Origin: Hydractinia symbiolongicarpus
Lineage: Eukaryota; Cnidaria; Hydrozoa; Anthoathecata; Hydractiniidae
Assembly: GCF_029227915.1 (NCBI RefSeq)
Contig: NC_079887.1
Coordinates: 4,092,001 to 4,156,000 of the forward strand
Length of the DNA: 64,000 bases
Reading direction: 5' to 3'
Within the stretch, counting starts at the first letter, position 1. Each line of letters starts with the position of its first letter. Below are positions 25,501 through 37,718 of this stretch, one piece after another. A model generated the notes under the pieces. The model was given only the letters and a program-made list of their open reading frames with translations, had not been told where the DNA came from and did no database searches. The translations under genes were made by a program, and so were the position numbers.

Positions 25501-26064
25501 GTATACAAAGAAAGTACCCAGGGAGTAAACTCATTTCTCAAACGATTTTTTAAATTATTTTTTCATCACTAAAAGGCATGAGACTTGTAGTTTTCAAAAA
25601 TGGTTTCATTTTTGATGAGACGCTTAATAAAAGAGGTTTAATCGCCGGCAAACGAAAACCCGCGATTTCCCGTAAATCCCGGCCTTGCCCCGTATAGTTG
25701 AATGTATACAAAGAAAGTACCCAGGGATTAAACTCATTTCCCGTACGATTTTTTAATTTTTTTTTTCACCACTAAAACGCATGAGACTTTTAGTTTTCAA
25801 AAATGTTTTCATTTTTGATGACACGCTTAAGGAAAGAGGTTTAATCGCCGGCAAACGAAAACCCGCCATTTCCCGTAAATCCCGGGATTGGCCCGTATGG
25901 TCGAATGTATACAAAGAAAGTACCCTGTGAGCAAACTCATTTCCAGAACGATTTTGTAAATTATTTTTTCACCACTAAAACGCATGAGACTTGTAGTTTT
26001 CAAAAATGTTTTCATTTTTGATGAGACGCTTAATAAAAGAAGTTTAATCGCCGGCAAACAAAAA
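22560..26064 (+). repeat. Satellite block 6: block-2-like monomers, doubled tetramer, end of segment
   Basis: The 3-bp-deleted GCAATAAACTC monomer class of block 2 reappears once (23089). A four-monomer unit is then repeated: CGATCTTTTAAATT recurs at 23921 and 24732, 811 bp apart (4 x 203 minus 1), with GGCCTGTATAG in both copies. After 24.96 kb come GATGACACG and GATCCGACG monomers of the 8-19 kb family. The block ends at a broken monomer. No gene is present. Confidence 0.78.
25986..26064 (+). repeat. Truncated monomer, 132-bp deletion
   Basis: The unit starts normally but stops after GGCAAACAAAAA. The next base belongs to TAGTTTTCAAAAATG of the following unit, whose first eight bases are missing. 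The two stem-loops are 71 bp apart instead of 203. Unlike the other joins in this window, this one is out of register, so it is not simple homologous exchange. The sequence to its right (from 26065) follows 18.29 kb onward at an offset of 7778 bp, so the deletion sits on the edge of a copied segment. Confidence 0.92.
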
Positions 26065-28043
26065 TAGTTTTCAAAAATGTTTTCATTTTTGATGAGACGC
26101 TGAATAAAAGAAGTTTAATCGCCGGCAAATGAAAACCCGCGACTTCCCGTAAATCCCGGACTCGGCCCGTATAGTCAAAAGTATACAAAGAAAGTACCCA
26201 GGGAGTAAACTCATTTCCCAAACGATTTTTTAAATTATTTTTTCACCACTAAAACGCATGAGACTTGTAGTTTTCAGAAATGTTTTCATTTTTGATGAGA
26301 CGCTTAATAAAAGTGGTTTAATCGCCGGCAAACGAAAACCCGCCATTTCCCGTAAATCCCGGGCTTGACCCGTATAGTCGAATGTTTACAAAGAAAGTAC
26401 CCAGGGAGTAAACTCATTTCCCGAACGAATTTTTAAATTATTTTTTCACCACTAAAACGCATCAGACTTGTATTTTTCAAAAGTGTTTTCATTTTTGATG
26501 AGACGCTGAATTAAAGAAGTTTAATTGCCGGCAAACGAAAACCCGCGATTTCCCGTAAATCCCGGGCTTGGCCCGTACAGTAGAATGTATATAAAGAAAG
26601 TACCCAGGGAGTAAACTGATTTCCAGAATGATTTTACAAATTATTTTTGCACCACTAGAACGAATGAGACTTGTACTTTTCAAAAATGATTTCATTTTTG
26701 ATGAGACGCTGAATAAAAGAAGTTTAATCGCCGGCAAACGAAAACCTGCGATTTCCCGTAAATCTTGGACTGGGCCCGAATAGTCAAAAGTATACAAACA
26801 CAGTACCCAGGGAGTAAACTCATTTCTCGAACGATTTATTATATTACTATTTCACCCCTAAAGCCCATGAGACTTGTAGTTTTTAAAAATGTTTTCATTT
26901 TTGATGAGACGCTGAATAAAAGGGGTTTAATCGCCGGCAAACGAAAACCCGCCATTTCCCGTAAACCCCGGACTCGGTCCGTATAGTCAAAAGTATACGA
27001 AGAAAGTAACCAGGGAGTAAACTCATTTCCCGATCGATTTTTTAAATTATTTTTTCAAAACTAAAACGCATGAGACTTGTAGTTTTCAATATTGTTTTCA
27101 TTTTTGATCCGACGCTGAATAAAAGAAGTTTAATCGCCGGCAAACGAAAACTCGCCATTTCCCGTAAACCCCGGACTCGGTCCGTATAGTCAAAAGTATA
27201 CAAAGAAAGTAACCAGGGAGTAAACTCATTTCCCGATCGATTTTTTATATTATTATTTCACCCCTAAAGCCCATAAGACTTGTAGTTTTTAAAAATGTTT
27301 TCATTTTTAATGAGAAGCTGAATAAAAGGAGTTTAATCGCCGGCAAATGAAAACCCGCGACTTCCCGTAAATCCCCGACTCGGCCCGTATAGTCAAAAGT
27401 ATACAAAGAAAGTACCCAGGGAGTAAACTCATTTTCCGAACGATTTTTTAAATTATTTTTTCACCACTAAAACGCATGAGACTTGTATTTTTCAAAAGTG
27501 TTTTCATTTTTGATGAGACGCTGAATTAAAGAAGTTTAATTGCCGGCAAACGAAAACCCGCGATTTCCCGTAAATCTTGGACTGGGCCCGTATAGTCAAA
27601 TGTATACAAACAAAGTACCCAGTGAGTAAACACATTTCCCGAACGATTTTTTATATTATTATTTCACCCCTAAAGCCCATGAAACTTGTAGTTTTTAAAA
27701 ATGTTTTCATTTTTGATGAGACGCTGAATAAAAGGAATTTAAGCGCCGGCAAACGAAAACCCGCCATTTCCCGTAAACCTCGGACTCGGTCCGTATAGTC
27801 AAAAGTATACAAAGAAAGTAACCAGGGAGTAAACTCATTTCCCGAACGATTTTTTAAATTATTTTTTCACCACTAAAACGCATGAGACTTGTAGTTTTCA
27901 AAAATGTTTTCATTTTTGATGAGACGCTGAATAAAAGAAGTTTAATCGCCGACAAACGAAAACCAGCGACTTCCCGTAAATCCCGGACTCGGCCCGTATA
28001 GTCAAAAGTATACAAAGAAAGTAACCAGGGAGTAAACTCATTT
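26065..28043 (+). repeat. Shortened copy of 18.3-20.7 kb
   Basis: Rare class order and private variants match 18.29 kb onward at offset 7778 (for example the CCCGAATAG join 18987/26765). The offset falls to 7575 near 27345 and to 7372 near 27566, each a loss of exactly one 203-bp monomer. At 27566 ACCCGCGATTTCCCG of one class passes into TTGGACTGGGCCCG of another. The copy therefore lost two monomers in two separate steps. Confidence 0.82.
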
Positions 28044-29264
28044 CCCGAACGATTTTTTTAAATTATTTTTTCACCACTAAAACGCATGAGACTTGTAGTT
28101 TTCAAAAATGTTTTCATTTTTGATGAGACGCTGAATAAAAGAAGTTTAATCGCCGGCAAACGAAAACCTGCGATTTCCCGTAAATCTTGGACTCGGCCCG
28201 TATAGTCAAATGTATACAAACAAAGTACCCAGGGAGTAAACTCATTTCCCGAACGATTTTTTATATTATTACTTCACCCCTAAAGCCCATGAGACTTGTA
28301 GTTTTTAAAAATGTTTTCATTTTTGATGAGACGCTGAATAAAAGGAATTTAAGAGCCGGCAAACGAAAACCCGCCATTTCCCGTAAACCCCGGACTCGGT
28401 CCGTATAGTCAAAAGTATACAAAGAAAGTAACCAGGGAGTAAACTCATTTCCCGAACGATTTTTTTAAATTATTTTTTCACCACTAAAACGCATGAGACT
28501 TGTAGTTTTCAAAAATGTTTTCATTTTTGATGAGACGCTGAATAAAAGAAGTTTAATCGCCGGCAAACGAAAACCTGCGATTTCCCGTAAATCTTGGACT
28601 CGGCCCGTATAGTCAAATGTATACAAACAAAGTACCCAGGGAGTAAACTCATTTCCCGAACGATTTTTTATATTATTACTTCACCCCTAAAGCCCATGAG
28701 ACTTGTAGTTTTTAAAAATGTTTTCATTTTTGATGAGACGCTGAATAAAAGGAATTTAAGAGCCGGCAAACGAAAACCCGCCATTTCCCGTAAACCCCGG
28801 ACTCGGTCCGTATAGTCAAAAGTATACAAAGAAAGTAACCAGGGAGTAAACTCATTTCCCGAACGATTTTTTTAAATTATTTTTTCACCACTAAAACGCA
28901 TGAGACTTGTAGTTTTCAAAAATGTTTTCATTTTTGATGAGACGCTGAATAAAAGAAGTTTAATCGCCGGCAAACGAAAACCTGCGATTTCCCGTAAATC
29001 TTGGACTCGGCCCGTATAGTCAAATGTATACAAACAAAGTACCCAGGGAGTAAACTCATTTCCCGAACGATTTTTTATATTATTACTTCACCCCTAAAGC
29101 CCATGAGACTTGTAGTTTTTAAAAATGTTTTCATTTTTGATGAGACGCTGAATAAAAGGAATTTAAGAGCCGGCAAACGAAAACCCGCCATTTCCCGTAA
29201 ACCCCGGACTCGGTCCGTATAGTCAAAAGTATACAAAGAAAGTAACCAGGGAGTAAACTCATTT
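28044..29264 (+). repeat. 407-bp dimer, three tandem copies
   Basis: CCCGAACGATTTTTTT (seven T instead of six) occurs at 28044, 28451 and 28858, 407 bp apart, that is two monomers plus one base. The three copies look identical by eye, including the rare TTAAGAGCCGGC and TTATTACTTCACCCC. A fourth start at 29265 has six T and GAATT, so the array stops there. This is one of the youngest amplifications in the window. Confidence 0.9.
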
Positions 29265-29650
29265 CCCGAACGATTTTTTGAATTATTTTTTCACCACTAA
29301 AACGCATGAGACTTGTAGTTTTCAAAAATGTTTTCATTTTTGATGAGACGCTGAATAAAAGAAGTTTAATCGCCGGCAAACGAAAACCAGCGACTTCCCG
29401 TAAATCCCGGACTCGGCCCGTATAGTCAAAAGTATACGAAGAAAGTACCCAGGGAGTAAACTCATTTCCCGAACGATTTTTTAAATTATTTTTTCACCAC
29501 TAAAACGCATGAGACTTGTAGGTTTCAAAAATGTTTTCATTTTTGATCCGACGCTGATTAAAAGAAGTTTAATCGCCGGCAAACGAAAACTCGCGATTTC
29601 CCGTAAATCCCGGGCTTGGCCGGTATAGTCAAAAGTATACAAAGAAAGTA
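29265..29650 (+). repeat. Linker monomers between dimer and 2829-bp unit
   Basis: About two monomers separate the 407-bp dimers from the next higher-order repeat. They carry ACCAGCGACTTCCCG and then TAGGTTTC with GATCCGACGCTGATTAAAAG. The latter class is used repeatedly in the 30-37 kb block. No gene is present. Confidence 0.7.
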
Positions 29651-32480
29651 CCCAGGGAGTAAACTGATTTCCCGAACGATTTTTTAAATTATTTTTTCAC
29701 CACAAAAACGCATGAGACTTGTAGTTTTCAAAAGTGTTTTCATTTTTGATAAGACGCTGAGTAAAAGAAGTTTTATCGCCGGCAAACGAAAACCCGCGAT
29801 TTCCCGTAAATCCCGGGCTTGGCCCGTATAGTTGAATGTATATAAAGAAAGTACCCAGGGAGTAAACTCATTTCCAAAACGATTTTTTAAAGTATCTTTT
29901 CACCACTACAACGCATGAGACTGGTAGTTTTTAAAAATGTTTTCATTTTTAATGAGACGCTTAATGAAAGAGGTTTAATCGCCGGCAAACGAAAACCCGC
30001 CATTTCCCGTAAATCCCGGGATTGGCCCGTATGGTCGAATGTATATAAAGAAAGTACCCTGTGAGTAAACTCATTTCCAGAACGATTTTTTAAATTATCT
30101 TTTCACCACTAAAACGCATGAGACTTGTAGTTTTCAAAATTGTATTCATTTTTGATGAGACGCTGAATAAAAGAAGTTTAATCGCCGGCAAACAAAAACC
30201 TGCGATTTCCCGTAAATCCCGGACTCGGCCCGTATAGTCAAAAGTATACAAACAAAGTACCCAGGGAGTAAACTCATTTCCCGAACGATTTTTTATATTA
30301 TTAATTCATCCCTAAAGCCCATGAGACTTGTAGTTTATAAAAATGTTTTCATTTTTGATGAGACGCTGAATAAAAGGAGTTTAATCGCCGGCAAACGAAA
30401 ACCGGCCATTTCCCGTAAATCCCGGACTCGGCCCGTATAGTCAAAAGTATACGAAGAAAGTACCCAGGGAGTAAACTCATTTCCCGAACGATTTTTTAAA
30501 TTATTTTTTCACCAATAAAACGCATGAGACTTGTAGGTTTCAAAAATGTTTTCATTTTTGATCCGACGCTGATTAAAAGAAGTTTAATCGCCGGCAAACG
30601 AAAACCAGCGACTTCCCGTAAATCCCGGACTCGGCCCGTATAGTCAAAAGTATACGAAGAAAGTACCCAGGGAGTAAACTCATTTCCCGAACGATTTTTT
30701 AAATTATTTTTTCACCACTAAAACGCATGAGACTTGTAGGTTTCAAAAATGTTTTCATTTTTGATCCGACGCTGATTAAAAGAAGTTTAATCGCCGGCAA
30801 ACGAAAACTCGCGATTTCCCGTAAATCCCGGGCTTGGCCGGTATAGTCAAAAGTATACAAAGAAAGTACCCAGGGAGTAAACTGATTTCCCGAACGATTT
30901 TTTAAATTATTTTTTCACCACAAAAACGCATGAGACTTGTAGTTTTATTTTTGATGAGACGCTTAATAAAAGTGGTTTAATCGCCGGCAAACGAAAACCC
31001 GTGATTTCCCGTAAATCCCGGGCTTGGCCCGTATAGTCGAATGTATACAAAGAAATTACCCTGTGAGTAAACTCATTTCCAGAACGATTTTTTAAATTAT
31101 CTTTTCACCACTAAAACGCATGAGACTTGTAGTTTTCAAAATTGTATTCATTTTTGATGAGACGCTGAATAAAAGAAGTTTAATCGCCGGCAAACAAAAA
31201 CCTGCGATTTCCCGTAAATCCCGGACTCGGCCCGTATAGTCAAAAGTATACAAACAAAGTACCCAGGGAGTAAACTCATTTCCCGAACGATTTTTTATAT
31301 TATTAATTCATCCCTAAAGCCCATGAGACTTGTAGTTTATAAAAATGTTTTCATTTTTGATGAGACGCTGAATAAAAGGAGTTTAATCGCCGGCAAACGA
31401 AAACCGGCCATTTCCCGTAAATCCCGGACTCGGCCCGTATAGTCAAAAGTATACGAAGAAAGTACCCAGGGAGTAAACTCATTTCCCGAACGATTTTTTA
31501 AATTATTTTTTCACCACTAAAACGCATGAGACTTGTAGGTTTCAAAAATGTTTTCATTTTTGATCCGACGCTGATTAAAAGAAGTTTAATCGCCGGCAAA
31601 CGAAAACTCGCGATTTCCCGTAAATCCCGGGCTTGGCCGGTATAGTCAAAAGTATACAAAGAAAGTACCCAGGGAGTAAACTGATTTCCCGAACGATTTT
31701 TTAAATTATTTTTTCACCACTAAAACGCATGAGACTTGTAGTTTTCAAAAGTGTTTTCATTTTTGATAAGACGCTGAGTAAAAGAAGTTTTATCGCCGGC
31801 AAACGAAAACCCGCGATTTCCCGTAAATCCCGGGCTTGGCCCGTATAGTTGAATGTATATAAAGAAAGTACCCAGGGAGTAAACTCATTTCCAAAACGAT
31901 TTTTTAAAGTATCTTTTCACCACTAAAACGCATGAGACTGGTAGTTTTTAAAAATGTTTTCATTTTTAATGAGACGCTTAATGAAAGAGGTTTAATCGCC
32001 GGCAAACGAAAACCCGCCATTTCCCGTAAATCCCGGGATTGGCCCGTATGGTCGAATGTATACAAAGAAAGTACCCTGTGAGTAAACTCATTTCCAGAAC
32101 GATTTTTTAAATTATCTTTTCACCACTAAAACGCATGAGACTTGTAGTTTTCAAAATTGTATTCATTTTTGATGAGACGCTGAATAAAAGAAGTTTAATC
32201 GCCGGCAAACAAAAACCTGCGATTTCCCGTAAATCCCGGACTCGGCCCGTATAGTCAAAAGTATACAAACAAAGTACCCAGGGAGTAAACTCATTTCCCG
32301 AACGATTTTTTATATTATTAATTCATCCCTAAAGCCCATGAGACTTGTAGTTTATAAAAATGTTTTCATTTTTGATGAGACGCTGAATAAAAGGAGTTTA
32401 ATCGCCGGCAAACGAAAACCGGCCATTTCCCGTAAATCCCGGACTCGGCCCGTATAGTCAAAAGTATACGAAGACAGTAC
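29650..32480 (+). repeat. 2829-bp 14-mer, copy 1
   Basis: Fourteen monomers, one of them shortened by 13 bp. Matching rare markers at offset exactly 2829 in copy 2 are CACCACAAAAACG (29698/32527), CACTACAACGCATG (29901/32730), CACCAATAAAACG (30511/33340) and the 13-bp deletion (30946/33775). Inside the unit the CAAAATTGTATTC monomer recurs at 30130, 31132 and 32147, so the 14-mer is built from 5-mer steps (1002 and 1015 bp) plus a 4-mer step (812 bp). Confidence 0.88.
30941..30951 (+). repeat. 190-bp monomer: 13-bp deletion inside the stem-loop (first of two)
   Basis: AGTTTT is followed directly by ATTTTTGATGAG. The missing 13 bases (CAAAAATGTTTTC) are the left stem arm, the loop and the first base of the right arm. 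The short T runs on both sides could have allowed slippage. The identical deletion at 33775 is 2829 bp away and so was copied with the 14-mer, not made twice. Confidence 0.9.
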
Positions 32481-35310
32481 CCAGGGAGTAAACTGATTTC
32501 CCGAACGATTTTTTAAATTATTTTTTCACCACAAAAACGCATGAGACTTGTAGTTTTCAAAAGTGTTTTCATTTTTGATAAGACGCTGAGTAAAAGAAGT
32601 TTTATCGCCGGCAAACGAAAACCCGCGATTTCCCGTAAATCCCGGGCTTGGCCCGTATAGTTGAATGTATATAAAGAAAGTACCCAGGGAGTAAACTCAT
32701 TTCCAAAACGATTTTTTAAAGTATCTTTTCACCACTACAACGCATGAGACTGGTAGTTTTTAAAAATGTTTTCATTTTTAATGAGACGCTTAATGAAAGA
32801 GGTTTAATCGCCGGCAAACGAAAACCCGCCATTTCCCGTAAATCCCGGGATTGGCCCGTATGGTCGAATGTATATAAAGAAAGTACCCTGTGAGTAAACT
32901 CATTTCCAGAACGATTTTTTAAATTATCTTTTCACCACTAAAACGCATGAGACTTGTAGTTTTCAAAATTGTATTCATTTTTGATGAGACGCTGAATAAA
33001 AGAAGTTTAATCGCCGGCAAACAAAAACCTGCGATTTCCCGTAAATCCCGGACTCGGCCCGTATAGTCAAAAGTATACAAACAAAGTACCCAGGGAGTAA
33101 ACTCATTTCCCGAACGATTTTTTATATTATTAATTCATCCCTAAAGCCCATGAGACTTGTAGTTTATAAAAATGTTTTCATTTTTGATGAGACGCTGAAT
33201 AAAAGGAGTTTAATCGCCGGCAAACGAAAACCGGCCATTTCCCGTAAATCCCGGACTCGGCCCGTATAGTCAAAAGTATACGAAGAAAGTACCCAGGGAG
33301 TAAACTCATTTCCCGAACGATTTTTTAAATTATTTTTTCACCAATAAAACGCATGAGACTTGTAGGTTTCAAAAATGTTTTCATTTTTGATCCGACGCTG
33401 ATTAAAAGAAGTTTAATCGCCGGCAAACGAAAACCAGCGACTTCCCGTAAATCCCGGACTCGGCCCGTATAGTCAAAAGTATACGAAGAAAGTACCCAGG
33501 GAGTAAACTCATTTCCCGAACGATTTTTTAAATTATTTTTTCACCACTAAAACGCATGAGACTTGTAGGTTTCAAAAATGTTTTCATTTTTGATCCGACG
33601 CTGATTAAAAGAAGTTTAATCGCCGGCAAACGAAAACTCGCGATTTCCCGTAAATCCCGGGCTTGGCCGGTATAGTCAAAAGTATACAAAGAAAGTACCC
33701 AGGGAGTAAACTGATTTCCCGAACGATTTTTTAAATTATTTTTTCACCACAAAAACGCATGAGACTTGTAGTTTTATTTTTGATGAGACGCTTAATAAAA
33801 GTGGTTTAATCGCCGGCAAACGAAAACCCGTGATTTCCCGTAAATCCCGGGCTTGGCCCGTATAGTCGAATGTATACAAAGAAATTACCCTGTGAGTAAA
33901 CTCATTTCCAGAACGATTTTTTAAATTATCTTTTCACCACTAAAACGCATGAGACTTGTAGTTTTCAAAATTGTATTCATTTTTGATGAGACGCTGAATA
34001 AAAGAAGTTTAATCGCCGGCAAACAAAAACCTGCGATTTCCCGTAAATCCCGGACTCGGCCCGTATAGTCAAAAGTATACAAACAAAGTACCCAGGGAGT
34101 AAACTCATTTCCCGAACGATTTTTTATATTATTAATTCATCCCTAAAGCCCATGAGACTTGTAGTTTATAAAAATGTTTTCATTTTTGATGAGACGCTGA
34201 ATAAAAGGAGTTTAATCGCCGGCAAACGAAAACCGGCCATTTCCCGTAAATCCCGGACTCGGCCCGTATAGTCAAAAGTATACGAAGAAAGTACCCAGGG
34301 AGTAAACTCATTTCCCGAACGATTTTTTAAATTATTTTTTCACCACTAAAACGCATGAGACTTGTAGGTTTCAAAAATGTTTTCATTTTTGATCCGACGC
34401 TGATTAAAAGAAGTTTAATCGCCGGCAAACGAAAACTCGCGATTTCCCGTAAATCCCGGGCTTGGCCGGTATAGTCAAAAGTATACAAAGAAAGTACCCA
34501 GGGAGTAAACTGATTTCCCGAACGATTTTTTAAATTATTTTTTCACCACTAAAACGCATGAGACTTGTAGTTTTCAAAAGTGTTTTCATTTTTGATAAGA
34601 CGCTGAGTAAAAGAAGTTTTATCGCCGGCAAACGAAAACCCGCGATTTCCCGTAAATCCCGGGCTTGGCCCGTATAGTTGAATGTATATAAAGAAAGTAC
34701 CCAGGGAGTAAACTCATTTCCAAAACGATTTTTTAAAGTATCTTTTCACCACTAAAACGCATGAGACTGGTAGTTTTTAAAAATGTTTTCATTTTTAATG
34801 AGACGCTTAATGAAAGAGGTTTAATCGCCGGCAAACGAAAACCCGCCATTTCCCGTAAATCCCGGGATTGGCCCGTATGGTCGAATGTATACAAAGAAAG
34901 TACCCTGTGAGTAAACTCATTTCCAGAACGATTTTTTAAATTATCTTTTCACCACTAAAACGCATGAGACTTGTAGTTTTCAAAATTGTATTCATTTTTG
35001 ATGAGACGCTGAATAAAAGAAGTTTAATCGCCGGCAAACAAAAACCTGCGATTTCCCGTAAATCCCGGACTCGGCCCGTATAGTCAAAAGTATACAAACA
35101 AAGTACCCAGGGAGTAAACTCATTTCCCGAACGATTTTTTATATTATTAATTCATCCCTAAAGCCCATGAGACTTGTAGTTTATAAAAATGTTTTCATTT
35201 TTGATGAGACGCTGAATAAAAGGAGTTTAATCGCCGGCAAACGAAAACCGGCCATTTCCCGTAAATCCCGGACTCGGCCCGTATAGTCAAAAGTATACGA
35301 AGACAGTACC
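32481..35310 (+). repeat. 2829-bp 14-mer, copy 2
   Basis: Same order as copy 1. The join between copies lies between 32474 and 32492, where GAAGACAGTACCC (end of one unit) runs into AGTAAACTGATTTCC (start of the next). The unit ends near 35298 at the same GAAGACAG marker but then continues with CTCATTTCC, so a third copy does not follow. Sub-steps marked by CAAAATTGTATTC are 32959, 33961 and 34976, and the next is at 35991. Confidence 0.88.
33770..33780 (+). repeat. 190-bp monomer: copied 13-bp stem-loop deletion
   Basis: Same deletion and same flanking variants (CACCACAAAAACG before it, CTTAATAAAAGTGG and ACCCGTGATT after it) as at 30946. It serves as a private marker that dates the deletion before the 2829-bp duplication. 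Confidence 0.9.
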
Positions 35311-37718
35311 CAGGGAGTAAACTCATTTCCCGAACGATTTTTTAAATTATTTTTTCACCACTAAAACGCATGAGACTTGTAGGTTTCAAAAATGTTTTCA
35401 TTTTTGATCCGACGCTGATTAAAAGAAGTTTAATCGCCGGCAAACGAAAACTCGCGATTTCCCGTAAATCCCGGGCTTGGCCGGTATAGTCAAAAGTATA
35501 CAAAGAAAGTACCCAGGGAGTAAACTGATTTCCCGAACGATTTTTTAAATTATTTTTTCACCACTAAAACGCATGAGACTTGTAGTTTTCAAAAGTGTTT
35601 TCATTTTTGATAAGACGCTGAGTAAAAGAAGTTTTATCGCCGGCAAACGAAAACCCGCGATTTCCCGTAAATCCCGGGCTTGGCCCGTATAGTTGAATGT
35701 ATATAAAGAAAGTACCCAGGGAGTAAACTCATTTCCAAAACGATTTTTTAAAGTATCTTTTCACCACTAAAACGCATGAGACTGGTAGTTTTTAAAAATG
35801 TTTTCATTTTTAATGAGACGCTTAATGAAAGAGGTTTAATCGCCGGCAAACGAAAACCCGCCATTTCCCGTAAATCCCGGGATTGGCCCGTATGGTCGAA
35901 TGTATACAAAGAAAGTACCCTGTGAGTAAACTCATTTCCAGAACGATTTTTTAAATTATCTTTTCACCACTAAAACGCATGAGACTTGTAGTTTTCAAAA
36001 TTGTATTCATTTTTGATGAGACGCTGAATAAAAGAAGTTTAATCGCCGGCAAACAAAAACCTGCGATTTCCCGTAAATCCCGGACTCGGCCCGTATAGTC
36101 AAAAGTATACAAACAAAGTACCCAGGTAGTAAACTCATTTCCCGAACGATTTTTTATATTATTATTTCATCCCTAAAGCCCATGAGACTTGTAGTTTATA
36201 AAAATGTTTTCATTTTTGATGAGACGCTGAATAAAAGGAGTTTAATCGCCGGCAAACGAAAACCCGCCATTTCCCGTAAACCCCGGACTCGGTCCGTATA
36301 GTCAAAAGTATACAAACAAAGTACCCAGGGAGTAAACTCATTTCCCGAACGATTCTTTATATTATTATTTCATCCCTAAAGCCCATGAGACTTGTAGTTT
36401 ATAAAAATGTTTTCATTTTTGATGAGACGCTGAATAAAAGGAGTTTAATCGCCGGCAAACGAAAACCTGCCATTTCCCGTAAACCCCGGACTCGGCCCGT
36501 ATAGTCAAAAGTATACGAAGACAGTACCCAGGGAGTAAACTCATTTCCCGAACGGTTTTTTAAATTATTTTTTCACCACTAAAACGCATGAGACTTGTAG
36601 GTTTCAAAAATGTTTTCATTTTTGATCCGACGCTGATTAAAAGAAGTTTAATCGCCGGCAAACGAAAACTCGCGATTTCCCGTAAATCCCGGGCTTGGCC
36701 GGTATAGTCAAAAGTATACAAAGAAAGTACCCAGGGAGTAAACTGATTTCCCGAACGATTTTTTAAATTATTTTTTCACCACTAAAACGCATGAGACTTG
36801 TAGTTTTCAAAAGTGTTTTCATTTTTGATAAGACGCTGAGTAAAAGAAGTTTTATCGCCGGCAAACGAAAACCCGCGATTTCCCGTAAATCCCGGGCTTG
36901 GCCCGTATAGTTGAATGTATATAAAGAAAGTACCCAGGGAGTAAACTCATTTCCAAAACGATTTTTTAAAGTATCTTTTCACCACTAAAACGCATGAGAC
37001 TGGTAGTTTTTAAAAATGTTTTCATTTTTAATGAGACGCTTAATGAAAGAGGTTTAATCGCCGGCAAACGAAAACCCGCCATTTCCCGTAAATCCCGGGA
37101 TTGGCCCGTATGGTCGAATGTATACAAAGAAAGTACCCTGTGAGTAAACTCATTTCCAGAACGATTTTTTAAATTATCTTTTCACCACTAAAACGCATGA
37201 GACTTGTAGTTTTCAAAATTGTATTCATTTTTGATGAGACGCTGAATAAAAGAAGTTTAATCGCCGGCAAACAAAAACCTGCGATTTCCCGTAAATCCCG
37301 GACTCGGCCCGTATAGTCAAAAGTATACAAACAAAGTACCCAGGTAGTAAACTCATTTCCCGAACGATTTTTTATATTATTATTTCATCCCTAAAGCCCA
37401 TGAGACTTGTAGTTTATAAAAATGTTTTCATTTTTGATGAGACGCTGAATAAAAGGAGTTTAATCGCCGGCAAACGAAAACCCGCCATTTCCCGTAAACC
37501 CCGGACTCGGTCCGTATAGTCAAAAGTATACAAACAAAGTACCCAGGGAGTAAACTCATTTCCCGAACGATTCTTTATATTATTATTTCATCCCTAAAGC
37601 CCATGAGACTTGTAGTTTATAAAAATGTTTTCATTTTTGATGAGACGCTGAATAAAAGGAGTTTAATCGCCGGCAAACGAAAACCTGCCATTTTCCGTAA
37701 ACCCCGGACTCGGTCCGT
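35283..37718 (+). repeat. 1218-bp 6-mer, two tandem copies
   Basis: Copies are about 35283-36500 and 36501-37718. Paired markers at offset 1218 are GAAGACAG (35298/36516), CAGGTAGTAAAC (36123/37341) and CAAAATTGTATTC (35991/37209). The unit shares five of its monomer classes with the 5-mer inside the 2829-bp repeat and has one more GTAGTTTATAAAAATG monomer, so it is a 5-mer expanded by one unit and then doubled. Confidence 0.87.

Noticed and set aside
28044-29264. Assembly artefact as the explanation for identical copies
   Set aside because: Cannot be excluded from sequence alone, but the steps in each block differ (407, 609, 1015, 1218, 1421, 1827, 2829, 2842 bp) and copies in several blocks carry private changes, which is unlike a single mis-assembly.
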